DNA of 64,000 bases from Membranipora membranacea (lineage: Eukaryota; Bryozoa; Gymnolaemata; Cheilostomatida; Membraniporidae). Positions 1 through 11,593 of the stretch are shown one piece after another. Numbering within the stretch: position 1 is the first letter of the stretch; each line of letters begins with the position of its first letter. A model generated the notes under the pieces. It was not told the origin of the DNA. It ran no database searches and was given only the letters and a program-made list of their open reading frames with translations. The stretch is taken from assembly GCA_914767715.1 (NCBI GenBank), contig OU612075.1:18910001-18974000 (forward strand), read 5' to 3'. The position numbers and the translations under genes were made by a program.

Positions 1-45
1 AGATAACATGTGGCCTAATCATTTTATTCGCTCTCTCATTTACAG

Positions 46-3000
46 GAATAGCTGTAATCTGTCTGACAGTGAACTCTCAAGGTATGAAAATATGTTGTTT
101 AACTCCTTAACAAATGTGATATTGTCGACCGACATGGGTACATATATATGCGACGACTCATAAAATTTCCCTGTGAGAAAAATTGAGTTCAATTTTATAC
201 TGTAAAAATTTGACATTAAAATATATCAAGCATCATGCATGACTGCAATTCAAATAAAAATAAAAATGCCCATGCATTTATGGATGTGTGGATCTGCTCA
301 CTTCAACATCTATGGTTAACTATGGATGCAAGAAGATTCAATACTCAAGGTCAAGTTATTTCTTGTTTAATAGCTTTCCTCGATACGTGTGCTGAGATTG
401 ACCCCTGCTTCGAAGTTCTCCAAAAAGACTGTGATGCATCAACAATGAGAGAAATATGTCTTAGGGTAAAATCAGGCTGCATCCTGGCCCTCACATCAGT
501 CCCTCTTACAATTTGTGAGCCTGGAGGTGAGTGCTTTAATCATTAATATTGATTCTGGGACTGGCGGTATTATGGCTATTTGGGGAGGAATTACATCTGT
601 AATTGGATCTAGCTTAAAACCTGGTAACTTTGATGTTATGCTTCGACTGAACCCCCCCCCCCCCCAGGTACAGTATTCAATCAATCATGCAAGCTGCTTG
701 TCAAAAGTTTACAAGGGGTTGGCTGTCACATTTTTGAACCAATGAAAGATGAGAAATGCATTCCAGCAACCACACTTAAATTGCCTTATGATCATTCAAG
801 GTCAGTTGTGTTCCCCTAATCCATAAATACACATTAGTGGTTTTAACCATTACTTGGGTTTCATATACATTTGAGTTTGATGAGCTTGTACAATGGTGCA
901 AATAAGCTTGAGATAAAGACAGACAAATATGGGGAAATCAAGCAATAGTAACCATTAGTTGAAAAGCTGTATCTTACTTTTACTCATGAATTTGGGTTAA
1001 GTTGTTTTACATGTATCAGAATTTGTTTTCGGAAGAATGCCAATAAAGGCATTCACTGTATGGGAATCCTTGCTTTCATATACTATCAGATTGGGTTCTG
1101 CCTGAGAAGTTAATCAAATAATATTTCCATTTGATATTGTTAAATTTTCGTTTTTATTTTAATTCCAACAGGTCTTGCAGGTTCCACTGAACTGTCAAAC
1201 ATTACTAATGTCATTGGGTTAAAATGCTTTAGGTGTATCTGAATATTTCAGAAGAACTTTAAAAGAGGCACAGATTGTATGGAGGCTATAAATAAACTCG
1301 TCTGTAACATAGAAAAATTCATCCCACTTCTTGCTTTCCTATCCTTTCAAATTCGGTTCTGTCTGGGCACGTTATCCAATAATCTTTCCTATCTTCAGTT
1401 GTGTAAGGATTTAATTATTTTTTTCTCTAACTTACTTTACTTTATATAATTTTGCAGGTACGCCTCTTCCTAATGCTGCTGTGCTGGTGCCGTTTGATAA
1501 TGGAGATGAAGCTTGTGTATTGGTTCCTTCAACTTCAACTGCCCCAGTGTCGTTCAGTATTTCAGATGGTGCTGATCTTGATGATGATAATGGTAGTGGT
1601 GCTGAGCTGCCAAGCACTGAAACTTCTGCCGGAAGTAAGTTACATGTTATCAAAGTTAACATTTTGCCCCCCTTATTGGAAGTAAAAAATGCAGAAAGTG
1701 CCCGTCTGAGGAATTTATGCAAACAATGTAGAGCTTAAGGAATTTACAATTGTGGGCCTGCAGTGATGCCAATTTGATGGACATAAGCAATTGATGCAAA
1801 CTACAAAATTTATGTTTATTTGAAGCTGATGGGCCGACCACATTAGATACATTCTACAACCCCGGAAATGCCGAGATTACATGTCCGGTTGAAACTCCTG
1901 TGACATGCTCACCAGATCGAGGGCCAAGTTGTACAGGTGGCTTAAACTCATTGTATACAACAATCACGGTCACACCATTGCCTGTGAGTATAAGCAGATC
2001 AACTCTTTCTTGCTTAATCTTTACTAAGACATTCTTGAGTTCATGCCCATACAGGTATACTGGTGTAAGAATTAAGTTTGAGGATATGTTGGTTTTGGTA
2101 CTTTGTTAAAGCATGTGTCCAAACAAGCTTTAAAAGGAAAAATTGCTGTCATCTCCAGCTTCCCTAAAGTAAGCAGATAAGTGGCCTTATGTAACCATCA
2201 AAATTCTATCCTGTGTATCAATTACAGTGCCCAGTTAAGAGTTAACGGTATAGATAAGCTATTCTCACAGCAAAAACTCAAAAAGGAGAATTCTTCCACC
2301 ATCAAGCCATCTCTATTCTCTCTACTTAACAAATCAGCAGCTATAATACAAATCTAACTAAAAATCTGTCTTTCTATTACAGTGCCCAGTTGCAGGTGGT
2401 TGGTCACAATGGGCTCATACAACATCAACATGCTCTGTAACTTGTGGTGATGGAACAGGTTTAAGAACAAGGGAATGTACCAACCCTGCACCAGAAGGCT
2501 GTGGTCTAGAATGTATTGGTGTAGATGAGGAGACAGCAGCCACAACTTGTAATCTTGGTCCAGTGAGTAAACAAATAAGCTTAGCTCTATAACAATAATT
2601 TTTATTGTTAAGATGAAAGATTCATTAGCCTTATATCTTTAACATTCCGACAGCGTAATTGACCTGTTTAGTAACACCAAATAAACTCCATGTATGAAAG
2701 CACAGTGTTATATGACACTAATTCCTTCAAATGGAAACTGCATGAATCATTCCTTGTTCAATATCTAGATATATATGTTCCTTCATCCTGCGTATGATAC
2801 TAAGCAGTATTCAAATGGGTGGAGACTTGAAAAATCCATTTCTTCGTAAGGCATTATAATCTGTGACTTCAAAGCTGAGTTTACATGTGCGACAAATCGG
2901 CTAAAAACAACAACTCCGACACAGGCCACCGATTAGACTGACCGTGTTAACATTCAATCTGTGTTTAAATCGGTGTTTAAATCTGTATTGTTCAAAATCG

Positions 3001-6000
3001 TTCACCTGTGACAATGTCACAAGTGGACGAAAAATCTTCACGATTATGGGTGGTTCAGCCGGTAAACTAACTAGTTGTCTCACTAGCCAATCAGAGACAA
3101 GTTGAGTTGGAAGTTTGTGTTGAAATCGGTTAGGCATGAACAGTGTGTAAATAGCGTATCGTTGACATGTTGACAGACAACGATTATAGAGCAGATTCAT
3201 AATCTGTGCCGGAGTTGTTATTATTAGCCGATTTGTTGGACTTGTAAACGCAGCTTAAGAAGTTGACTTGAAACGTACTAGTTATTGATGACTAGTGAAA
3301 CCTATTTCAGTGCCCTGTGGATGGAGTATGGTCTACTTGGGCAGACACGACAACATGTTCAGTTACCTGTGGATCCGGCGTGTTAACCCAAACCAGAACA
3401 TGTACCCCACCAACTAATGGTGGAGCAGACTGTACAGGTGCAGCTACGCAGAATTCTGCAACAGTATGCGATGAAGGAGTTGTGAGTCTATTTTGTCAAC
3501 ATTTATTATTCAAATGAAATTTGAAATGTAGAAAATTAGTTTCACCCATTATTGATATCTTGGCTGAGCAGCTTGAATTTAAAAGTGCCTACGCTAATTT
3601 TAAGGGCGATATACAAAAGCCAAACATACTTTCAACAATTTTAAACATATAAACTATCTATTAATTTGATTTTTTATCAATGCTCATGTTATGAATTCCT
3701 GAAAGTAATTTTTGTTTTTTTAAGTGTCCACTAGACGGATCCTGGTCGACCTGGGCACAAACAGGAACATGTGACTTAACCTGCAACACTGCTACTACAA
3801 CTGGAATGGCGTTGTTTATGAGAACATGTGATGGGCAAGTCGGTTCTGGAATGTTCTGTCCAGGACTAGACTCGATGATGATGCCGTGTGTCCCAGCTTT
3901 GCCGAGGGTAAATATTCATGTCATCAAAAACAAGTTATTATGAGTTGAATTTGTTTATTGTTCAATGATAAATATCATGCAGCAAAATGAAGAAGCTTGA
4001 GAGAGAAAACATCATAACAAACACAAATAAGTAATAAAGGTAAAAAAATATATGTTGGACCCGATTCCATCACATTTCCTGCCCACGTCTTGCCTTGAGA
4101 GGAACAATTAAAAATCATTTCTAACATAATGGCAACTGATACATGGTCTGAGAAGCTAGCATAATATTCCATTTCTTCAACGCCCTATTTTGAGAAATGA
4201 TTTTCTGGACATGATACAAGAGAGTCATTGTGGTTATGCTCAATATTCTGCATAATGCTTCATGATGCTTCATACACAACTTTCAGTGCGCTATTGACGG
4301 AGGATTTACACAATGGGTGACAGTTGGGTCTTGTTCTGTGACATGTGGAACAGGAAGGCAAACAAGGCAGAGGACTTGTACTAATCCTGCTCCTCAGTTT
4401 GGTGGAGCTGACTGTTCATCATCAGGGTTGGCCATAGAAACAACCTTCCTGTGTGAGACAGGTGTTGAGGTAAGTAATTCTTTCCAAAGGATTTTCACCT
4501 TTTCTGCAGTGAGACTGTTGTAAATCAGAAGAAATAACTGAATGAAGCTGCATAAAAAAATTCAGTTGAACATTTTTAAATTTTGTCAACTAGCTTAACT
4601 CGGAAAAATTAGTTCGGTTGCAACAAACACTTTCATCACACTCTTTCCAGTGTCCAGTGGTAGGAGGGTATACACAATGGTCTCAGGGTGCATGCTCTGT
4701 CACTTGTGGACCCGGAATGGCAACAAGAACTAGGACATGCACAATGCCATCGCCTTTGAATAATGGCGCAACATGTCCGGGGCCAGCCAGCGAAACAACT
4801 ACTTGCTTCACAACGACTGTAAGTGTACATTATAATTACAGCAGGGTCATCGAGAAATAAATTTGGGGAAAACATCAGATAGAGCTCACTGTATGACAAG
4901 TATAAAATAAATTGAGCTACGAAAGATACACCACCTTAATATGAAAAATAATCTTTATCCATGTTAACGGCTTTTACTCATAATTTTATTTTGATGAAAT
5001 CATGCCAAATGTTTGAGCATTGAGATTGTGACAACTCGAACATCATATTCCAGTGCGATGTCAACGGTATGTGGGGAAGCTGGCAGGATGGAACTTGCTC
5101 TGTTACATGCGGAGCTGGTAGTCAAACTGACACCAGAATGTGTAATAACCCAGCTAAAGTTGGGTCTGGACTAGCATGTGTGGGGTCAGCTACCCGTACT
5201 GTAACATGTGATCGGGGTATCGTAAGTTTATCATTATGTTTCCTTCACAGTAGCACAGACTTTTTAATCCTATCTATCTCAATTAAAAACAATATGCAGT
5301 TTTTCAGCTTCTTTTTATTCATGATATTACTTTGATTTTACTTTGCAGTGTAACGTTGATGGAGGATGGAGTGTATGGGCAAATGGAGCTTGCAGCGTCA
5401 CATGTGGATCAGGAACCCTTACAAGAACTAGATCATGCTCTTCCCCTCCAAAGGCAGGTACTGGAGCTGATTGCCCAGGATTATCCACAGAAACAATGGC
5501 ATGCACAAGATCAGTAAGTATAACATACTCTGTACTTGAGATCTTAATGAAAAATTCAGAGCACAAAACATGGACATGAAAACACATGGTTGGTGTAAAG
5601 ATATGACTTTTATTCCAATGTGCTGCTGTGTGCTACTGCTAGGATCTAGATATTTTCTTTCATGAATGGTCCTGAGATGTATTGAATAAAGGATAATCTG
5701 ATCAGATAAAATAATTAATATAAATATATCACATGTTGCTCTCTATCTGATACAGTGTGATGGAAACTGGAGTGATTATGGCGATTATAGCACTTGCTCA
5801 AAGCCTTGTGGTGGTGGAACAAGAACACGAACTCGGACATGCACCAACCCTGCCCCAATAGCAGGTGGAAGCACTTGCCCAGGAAGTGATACACAGAGTG
5901 CATCATGCAATACTCAGGTTTGTGCTTATATCAGCATCATTGTGTACTTTGGAATTGCATGAATATCAATGACATACTATTACCATAACTATTATCATGT

Positions 6001-7298
6001 CAGCCAGATCATAAATTGAAATTCATTTGACTTTTAAGACATATTATGCATGTACATAAATATGAATAGATATATATTTAACATGTACTAGAGGAAACTA
6101 AGCTAGGTCTTACAGGGGATTGATTGATAAAAACTTTAATTATTTACCCCACAGGTATGCGCAGGTGGTGGTGGTAGCTCTCCAGGAACTGGTAGAGGTG
6201 GCTGCAGATCATCCTCGGGAAGATGCTCAGTAACATGTGGTACAGGGACTAGAGAAGTCAAGACACTGTGTAGCGGAAGCGGAGTGTTCGAAACTACATT
6301 TGTGGACTGTATTACACCGGTGAGTGAATATGTCAGAATATGAAGGTGGTTTAAACATTCTAAATGTGAAATCTAATTCAATAATTCTTTACAGAAACTA
6401 GCAAAGCAAAGACACATAATGTTAACCAAATAATTATTGACATTATATATAATAAGATAATAAAAGTGTGGTTAATTTCACCACCCGAAATTACCCACGC
6501 ATTTTATCAACTGTCAACAGTAGTTTTTCTGCCTTGAAAGTTAATCATTTCACCAATATATACAGGCATGCCCAGTGACAACTCCAGTAACAACTCCCGT
6601 AGTATTTGATACAAGTCAGAACGGTGGCTATGGACCTTGGTCAAACTGGGGCTCTTGCTCAGTTACATGCAGAACACCTGGAATTCCAGCAACCCAGAGA
6701 GGTATAAGGGTTTGCAACAATCCTCCTCCTGCAAATAATGGACTGAGCTGTATCAATGGTGGATTAGGAGAGGCTGAAAGATCAAGAGAGTGTATCATAT
6801 CGGTAAGTCATCCCTCAATTTTAATGTTATCAACAGTTTTGCTGGTTGCGTAAAATTTTGTTTGTTGCTCCTACATCAGCGACAAGATTATATTATATAT
6901 ACATTAATTGTCTTATGTGACTACCGGGAATCGATTCAATATCAGTAATTGTCTGCCCAGTGCTCTGGTATGTATATATATATATATATACTCACATATA
7001 TAAACATATACCAGAAATCAATGGACCGTCCTGTTCTTTGGTATTTGAAATGATCCTCATCGTATATTTGATATTGTAGCAATGTGTAGTTACCGTTACT
7101 GACCCTACTCCAATTACCACATCCTTCGCACCTCTAGTGTGTGCGTATAATGAGAGAGTCTGCAAACAGGGTACACAATGCTGTCCCCGGCGTAACAGAG
7201 ACCAAAAAAAGAACGCTGGTAGAAAAAACAATCGTCAACGCAACCAGAACAACAGGAACAACAAGAGAACCAGGAGACAAGGGAACACAAGAGTCTAG
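46..7298 (+). CDS. Gene A: secreted ten-TSR protein (5' partial)
   Basis: Probable extracellular matrix or adhesion protein built of thrombospondin type-1 repeats. Proposed exons: 46-81, 350-526, 1458-1634, 1826-1983, then TSR exons 2383-2562, 3311-3481, 3725-3907, 4287-4469, 4651-4818, 5054-5221, 5349-5513, 5756-5917, 6155-6319, 6566-6802, and last exon 7080-7298 ending in TAG. The first exon (start codon) lies before the window, as judged from copies B and C. All junctions are GT-AG and phases agree (1-1 in the N-terminal exons, 0-0 in the TSRs). With the missing 34 nt the frame totals 861 codons. TSRs carry W-x-x-W and C-S-V-T-C-G motifs, the usual sites of C-mannosylation and O-fucosylation. 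The intron after TSR1 holds a MITE. Possible extra exons at 668-800 and 1172-1232 do not fit the frame. Function beyond TSR adhesion is unknown. Confidence 0.85.
668..800 (+). other. Possible optional exon 3 of gene A (frame conflict)
   Basis: Begins after a poly-C acceptor and ends at a GTCAGT donor. In A it is open in the frame set by exon 2 (TVFNQSCKLLVKSLQGVGC…) but ends in phase 2, which does not fit the next solid exon. Copies in B (about 15956-16070) and C (about 37167-37300) lack one G in the GGGG run and shift to a stop. D has a 5-nt deletion. It is either a decaying exon or one used only in another isoform. Confidence 0.4.
1172..1232 (+). other. Possible 61-nt cryptic exon 4 of gene A
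   Basis: A pyrimidine-rich acceptor (AATTCCAACAG) and a GTGTAT donor bracket 61 nt that is conserved in B (about 16441-16501) and C (about 37669-37729). The phase from exon 2 or exon 3 leads to a stop or a phase clash, so inclusion is doubtful. D has a 16-nt deletion here. Confidence 0.25.
2874..3254. mobile_element. Foldback MITE in gene A intron
   Basis: About 380 bp present only in A; the same intron site in B (about 18082), C and D is empty. The ends are long inverted repeats (left GCTGAGTTTACATGTGCGAC, right end its near reverse complement), with similarity continuing for about 50 bp (…ACAAATCGGCTAA…AACAACTCCG). The empty sites read TTTAAG, consistent with a short TTAA-like target duplication. 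No coding capacity; a non-autonomous DNA transposon. Confidence 0.75.
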
Positions 7299-7717
7299 GA
7301 TAGAGTCTTGTTAAGAAAAGACAAATGTTCCCATCAGACGCAGCAAACCGTCATGGGGCTCATTGAAGATAACTTAAGTATAAACATTTCATTTTAACAA
7401 CTGTCTAAACAACCATCAACTATTTTACTATATTATTGGAAAAATTGTCGTTGAAGCCATTGGAGATAACTGAAGTTTACATCTTTTTACAACAACTTTT
7501 GAAACAGCACTCAGCCATGATTTTGAAACATTGCTTAGCTATTAATTTACTGCCATTCCGGTGACTTGCATCGGCAGTGATTGACAATTGTCGTCTGACA
7601 ATTATTAATACAGACTGATCAAGGTTACAAATGGAATTATTTAACAACCCACAACTATTTTATGACATGCAATAGGTTTCGGATGACTTTTCCTTGTCAA
7701 AAATATATTTTATAAGC

Positions 7718-7723
7718 AATAAA
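7718..7723 (+). terminator. Poly(A) signal of gene A
   Basis: AATAAA about 420 nt after the stop codon, within TATAAGCAATAAAAA. It is conserved in position in B and C and followed by a T/G-rich stretch. Confidence 0.6.
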
Positions 7724-8221
7724 AATTTGTTGTAAAATTTGTGATAGCCTTCTCAGAAACAAACATATGTGAGCGATGCTTTTAGACATTTGTAAACTAT
7801 AAGATAATCGAAGAGACTGAGTTCAGAGGTTATTTCCAATCGGTATGATGAAAGTAACCGGCGTTGTACTCCCACTGTATATAATATTCTCCACATGTTG
7901 GTGGATTGTCTGCCAATTGAGTGCAAACTAGTACACAGGTTACATAGCACCCCTGACACTGACACTGTGATGACATCGATCGAGTAAAAAAGGTTTTGAT
8001 TCGGCTAAATGCACCACTCAGACACATCGACGCACTAGTATTGGAGTGATCACAAAACTGTGGTGAGTAGATAAGATACCATACCAATCGTAACATAATT
8101 CATACCTTCTTTAAAAAGATTTGCATAAATTTCAACAATTGTCTGTGTTGTTTTATGCGCTAAAATCACTATAGTTTGGAGTTGTATACCCTCTTTTTTG
8201 TATTTTCATTTTGTTTTTCAG

Positions 8222-8323
8222 GATAATAGTTGTCAAGTCAAGCTAAGTCATCCGAGAGAAGTTCATGATAGCTTGCATTTACACATGGTGGGCTGTCTTG
8301 GGAGTATATACAGTGTAATGAGG
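8222..8323 (+). other. Exon-like 102-nt sequence, first copy
   Basis: Flanked by a pyrimidine-rich TTTTTCAG acceptor and a GTGAGT donor. It is open in phase 0-0 and encodes 34 residues starting DNSCQVK and ending GSIYSVMR, with two cysteines. A second copy is at 9045-9146 and a third at 44856-44957. I do not recognise the family. No linked gene is visible apart from the nearby orphan TSR exon. Confidence 0.4.
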
Positions 8324-8337
8324 GTGAGTAACTAGTA

Positions 8338-8490
8338 GGAGGATGGGGCGCGTTGATAAACAGAGCTTGCAGTGATTCATGTGGATCAGGAACTCTGACC
8401 AGAACTAGAACCTGCTCTAACCCTCCAAAGGCCAGTACTGGAGCTGTTGGTCAAGGATTATCCACAGATACAATGACATGCAAAAATTCA
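8338..8490 (+). pseudogene. Orphan TSR exon after gene A
   Basis: Encodes GGWGALINRACSDSCGSGTL…TCKNS, most similar to TSR7, ending at a GTGAGT donor. The second Trp of W-x-x-W is Leu and a Cys is missing at the G-x-x-C position (GAVGQG), so it is decaying. The AG just upstream lies only about 12 nt after the preceding exon-like donor, too short for an intron, which points to a rearranged fragment. Confidence 0.7.
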
Positions 8491-9044
8491 GTGAGTTTAT
8501 TTTACACCATACTAGGATACATACACCTGACAGCGACACTGTGATGACATCAGTCAAGTAACTAAGATTTTCATTTGGCTAAATGCACCACTCAGCCACA
8601 TTGATGCACTAGTATTGGAGTGATCACAAAATTGTGGTGGGTAAGATAAGATACCGGTCAAATCTAACCTCATCTTTCAATTACATCCTGAGGCTACCAA
8701 AGTTACAATGAAAGAAACTTTGTCAATGCCAGATAAATAGCGGAATCGATGAAGACAAGCGAGTGTCTTAATATCTTTGTAAACATAGTTGTTTTCATTC
8801 CGGATAACATTTACAAGGCCATTGCATCAATTGTTCATGTATTTGAAGGGCTATTGAAAATAGGAGATACCAATGATCTTGTTGCCAAAACCAAAATTCT
8901 TTATTATATTGCAATACAATTGAAACCATTTTTAAAAAGAGTTGAATAAATCTCAAAAATTTTCTGTGTATTGTTTTATGCGCCAAAATCACTATAGATT
9001 GGAGTTGTATACCCTCGTTTTTGTATTTTCATTTTGTCTTTCAG

Positions 9045-9146
9045 GATAATAGTTGTCAAGTAAAGTCAAGTCATGCGAGAAAAGTTCATGATAGCTTGCA
9101 TTTACACATGGTGGGCTGTCTTGGGAGTATATACAGTGTAATGAGG
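9045..9146 (+). other. Exon-like 102-nt sequence, second copy
   Basis: Same length, splice signals and open frame as the copy at 8222-8323, with a few amino-acid changes near the start. It is followed by GTGAGTAAATAG. Intergenic sequence without any recognisable gene follows for several kb. Confidence 0.4.
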
Positions 9147-11395
9147 GTGAGTAAATAGCAGCTATCCTTAAATTTAGCTATTTCGACCAAGTGCGAAATT
9201 GAGAAATTTTCTCTTCTGAATACTCTCTTCCTCTTCCTCTCACTTGACAAGCTCCATGTTCTCATACTTTGGATTCATTTCCTTTTGTTTTCTTGGTAAA
9301 ATCTATTCATTCTACTTGTCACGAGTCACCTGTCTGGTGAAAGAGTTTTTCTTGACCTTTTCATGACACTTAGTCGGATCAACATTGCCAGTAAGACTTA
9401 TGATGACATAATTTGCATGATTTTTTATCCAGTTCACAAACAACACCAGATCTTGACATATTCTTTGACTAGTCAATGACCCCGGAACAAAAAGAAAGTG
9501 GTTTTGTTAAAAAATGAGATGGTAAAAGTATTTGATTGAGGAAATGTTCGCCTTTTTGCCTAGGATTTAAATAGTGAAACCTCATCACCTTAAAATATTG
9601 TCTTAGCTAGTGAATATTGGCATCAGCTAACATCAATTCACTCCAAACTTATCTCTTCTTATCAACTTATCTCTATTTCATAAGTAATACTCAAAATCAT
9701 TCCTTTGACCAGCACAATCATGTTGAGCTCTGCCAACGTTCTGTTTAGCAAGGTGCTTGCAAATATATGCACATTTCCTTTCACCATTTTTGTCAATCAT
9801 CACCGCTCGTGGCAGGTGTTACAATATTTACACTACCAAGATGGCATGGCTCAGCTGTTCTTTGCTAACCATAGAGTGTGTCTTGCATACTTTATACGGA
9901 CATCCATGTTATGGCATCAATTTGAAGTTATATTAATAAAAACAAACCCACTTAGCTATAGTTGAAACAGCCATTAGGAACGACAGCTGCAGCCTGTGAT
10001 GTAAACTTTACTGATTATCGTACGAAAAAAACCAGGATGCACGACTGGTAAGATTATAGATAAATTATTTAATTACTTTATTAACGGATACTTGATTAAC
10101 TAATTACTGTAATGCGAAAGTTCTGGGAAGGAATTAACCACACATATGTGGAAAACTAGAAATAAAATTAGATTAGGGTACTTGGGTAAAGTTGAGTAGC
10201 ATGTTCTTGTTATCCAGTTTGTGATGACCCAGTTAAAATGTTATTATCAATTTTCAAAAAGCCCCCCCCTCTCCCAATTATCAGCAATCCTTAATCTAAA
10301 TATTCCCCTATGTGGCTATGCCTGCACAGGCCTAGTGGTATACTGGGCTCATCTGCGTAGATGATTGTTTCAATTTTATAATTGAAATTGTATATTTTCT
10401 ATGATTTTTGATGTCCACAACTAAGAAACCAGTGCCAAAATATGGCAAGCTTGGAGGTAAGATAAAATCATACTATAACTACGTCTAAAGCCCCACCCTG
10501 TTTCCTAGGGAACGGCCAACAACAAACATGAATCAAGACTATTAGCTGTAATTTGTTAATCTTGCAGCCCAATTTTATTAATTGGATAATGCAAATTTGT
10601 GACACCAGTCAATGCAAGGGTATATTTCTAATCAATTAAGGTTGGATTATACAAACCAATTGATTTCAGGGGTTTTTTAATCTCTTTTTATCTCTAATGA
10701 TCAGCACATGGCCTAGATATTATTTATACAATCAGTACGTCAAACATCAAATTGAGATGGTCAGGATAAAATAAAATAGAAATTGTGCACTAGAGCACTT
10801 TTACCCAACCAAGAGGATTATTTCGTGAGACTATCAGCAGTAGCAATCCCTGAGTTAAGGCTTTTTAGTGAATCGCTTCATCAGAATCTTTCTATCAAGA
10901 TAGCCAATGGCCCTGAGAGGCAGCCGTCACAGTATAGACATTTGAGCCGACTGAAGGACAATTTTTAGATGGTGCTACAGGATTTTTATGATATTCAATG
11001 TTATTTTTTACCAGAGCTTGCCAACTGTGGTATGTAATACCCTGGGGTATTTCAACAGTTTAATACAAATTAAGCTGTTATCTGTGAAGTAAAGATTAGC
11101 ACCACTACCACATGAAAATGTTTTGTAATAATCTTTTTCCAACACAACATTATCACCTTAACCCACCTAAAAATTCTCTGACAAAGTATATCAATATAAA
11201 ACTTATCGTAAAAGGTTAATAATAATGATTTGGGAGAGAAGTGCTCAAGTGATACAGTTGGAATAAAACATAAATAAATGTAACTAAATAAATATAATAA
11301 AATAAATAATGGAATATAAATGAAGTATTAAGACCCATCGCCCTCCGCCTCTACGATAGTACCCCACAGGATGAAAATTTTCATGGGAGTTTTGT

Positions 11396-11593
11396 AATGC
11401 ATATAGATACAGGCCAAGCAACTGTCAGTGTGAGTGTCTTTTTTAATTTTCCTATCACAACAGTAATTTCATTTCAAATACCTAATTGGATCAGGATATG
11501 CTTTGGTGGGTTCTTCCACAAGCACTGCAGTGTGTGATGTTGCTACTGTAATTCTACTATAATGTTGCTATCAAAATACCTGATAATATAATG
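11396..11593. repeat. 190-bp dispersed repeat, copy 1
   Basis: A segment beginning TTTTGTAATGCATATAGATA also occurs at about 25491-25690 and 60770-60945, and is missing from the otherwise homologous stretch at about 32355-32370. In A it is bounded by ATGGGAG on both sides, possibly a target duplication. No coding capacity. The origin of the repeat is unknown. Confidence 0.5.

Larger units (their letters stand above)
7724..9180. other. Downstream flank of gene A with internal duplications
   Basis: Contains two internally duplicated segments. The first is about 115 bp (7952-8063 and 8526-8640). The second is about 225 bp (8103-8327 and 8930-9150) and includes the 102-nt exon-like sequence. The same region follows gene C (43733-44980). 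In gene B it has mostly been deleted between the repeats. Confidence 0.6.

Noticed and set aside
4636-4899. Minus-strand Cys-rich ORFs opposite TSR exons (also 19473-19736)
   Set aside because: They are mirror frames of the conserved TSR exon and have no independent splice or promoter support.
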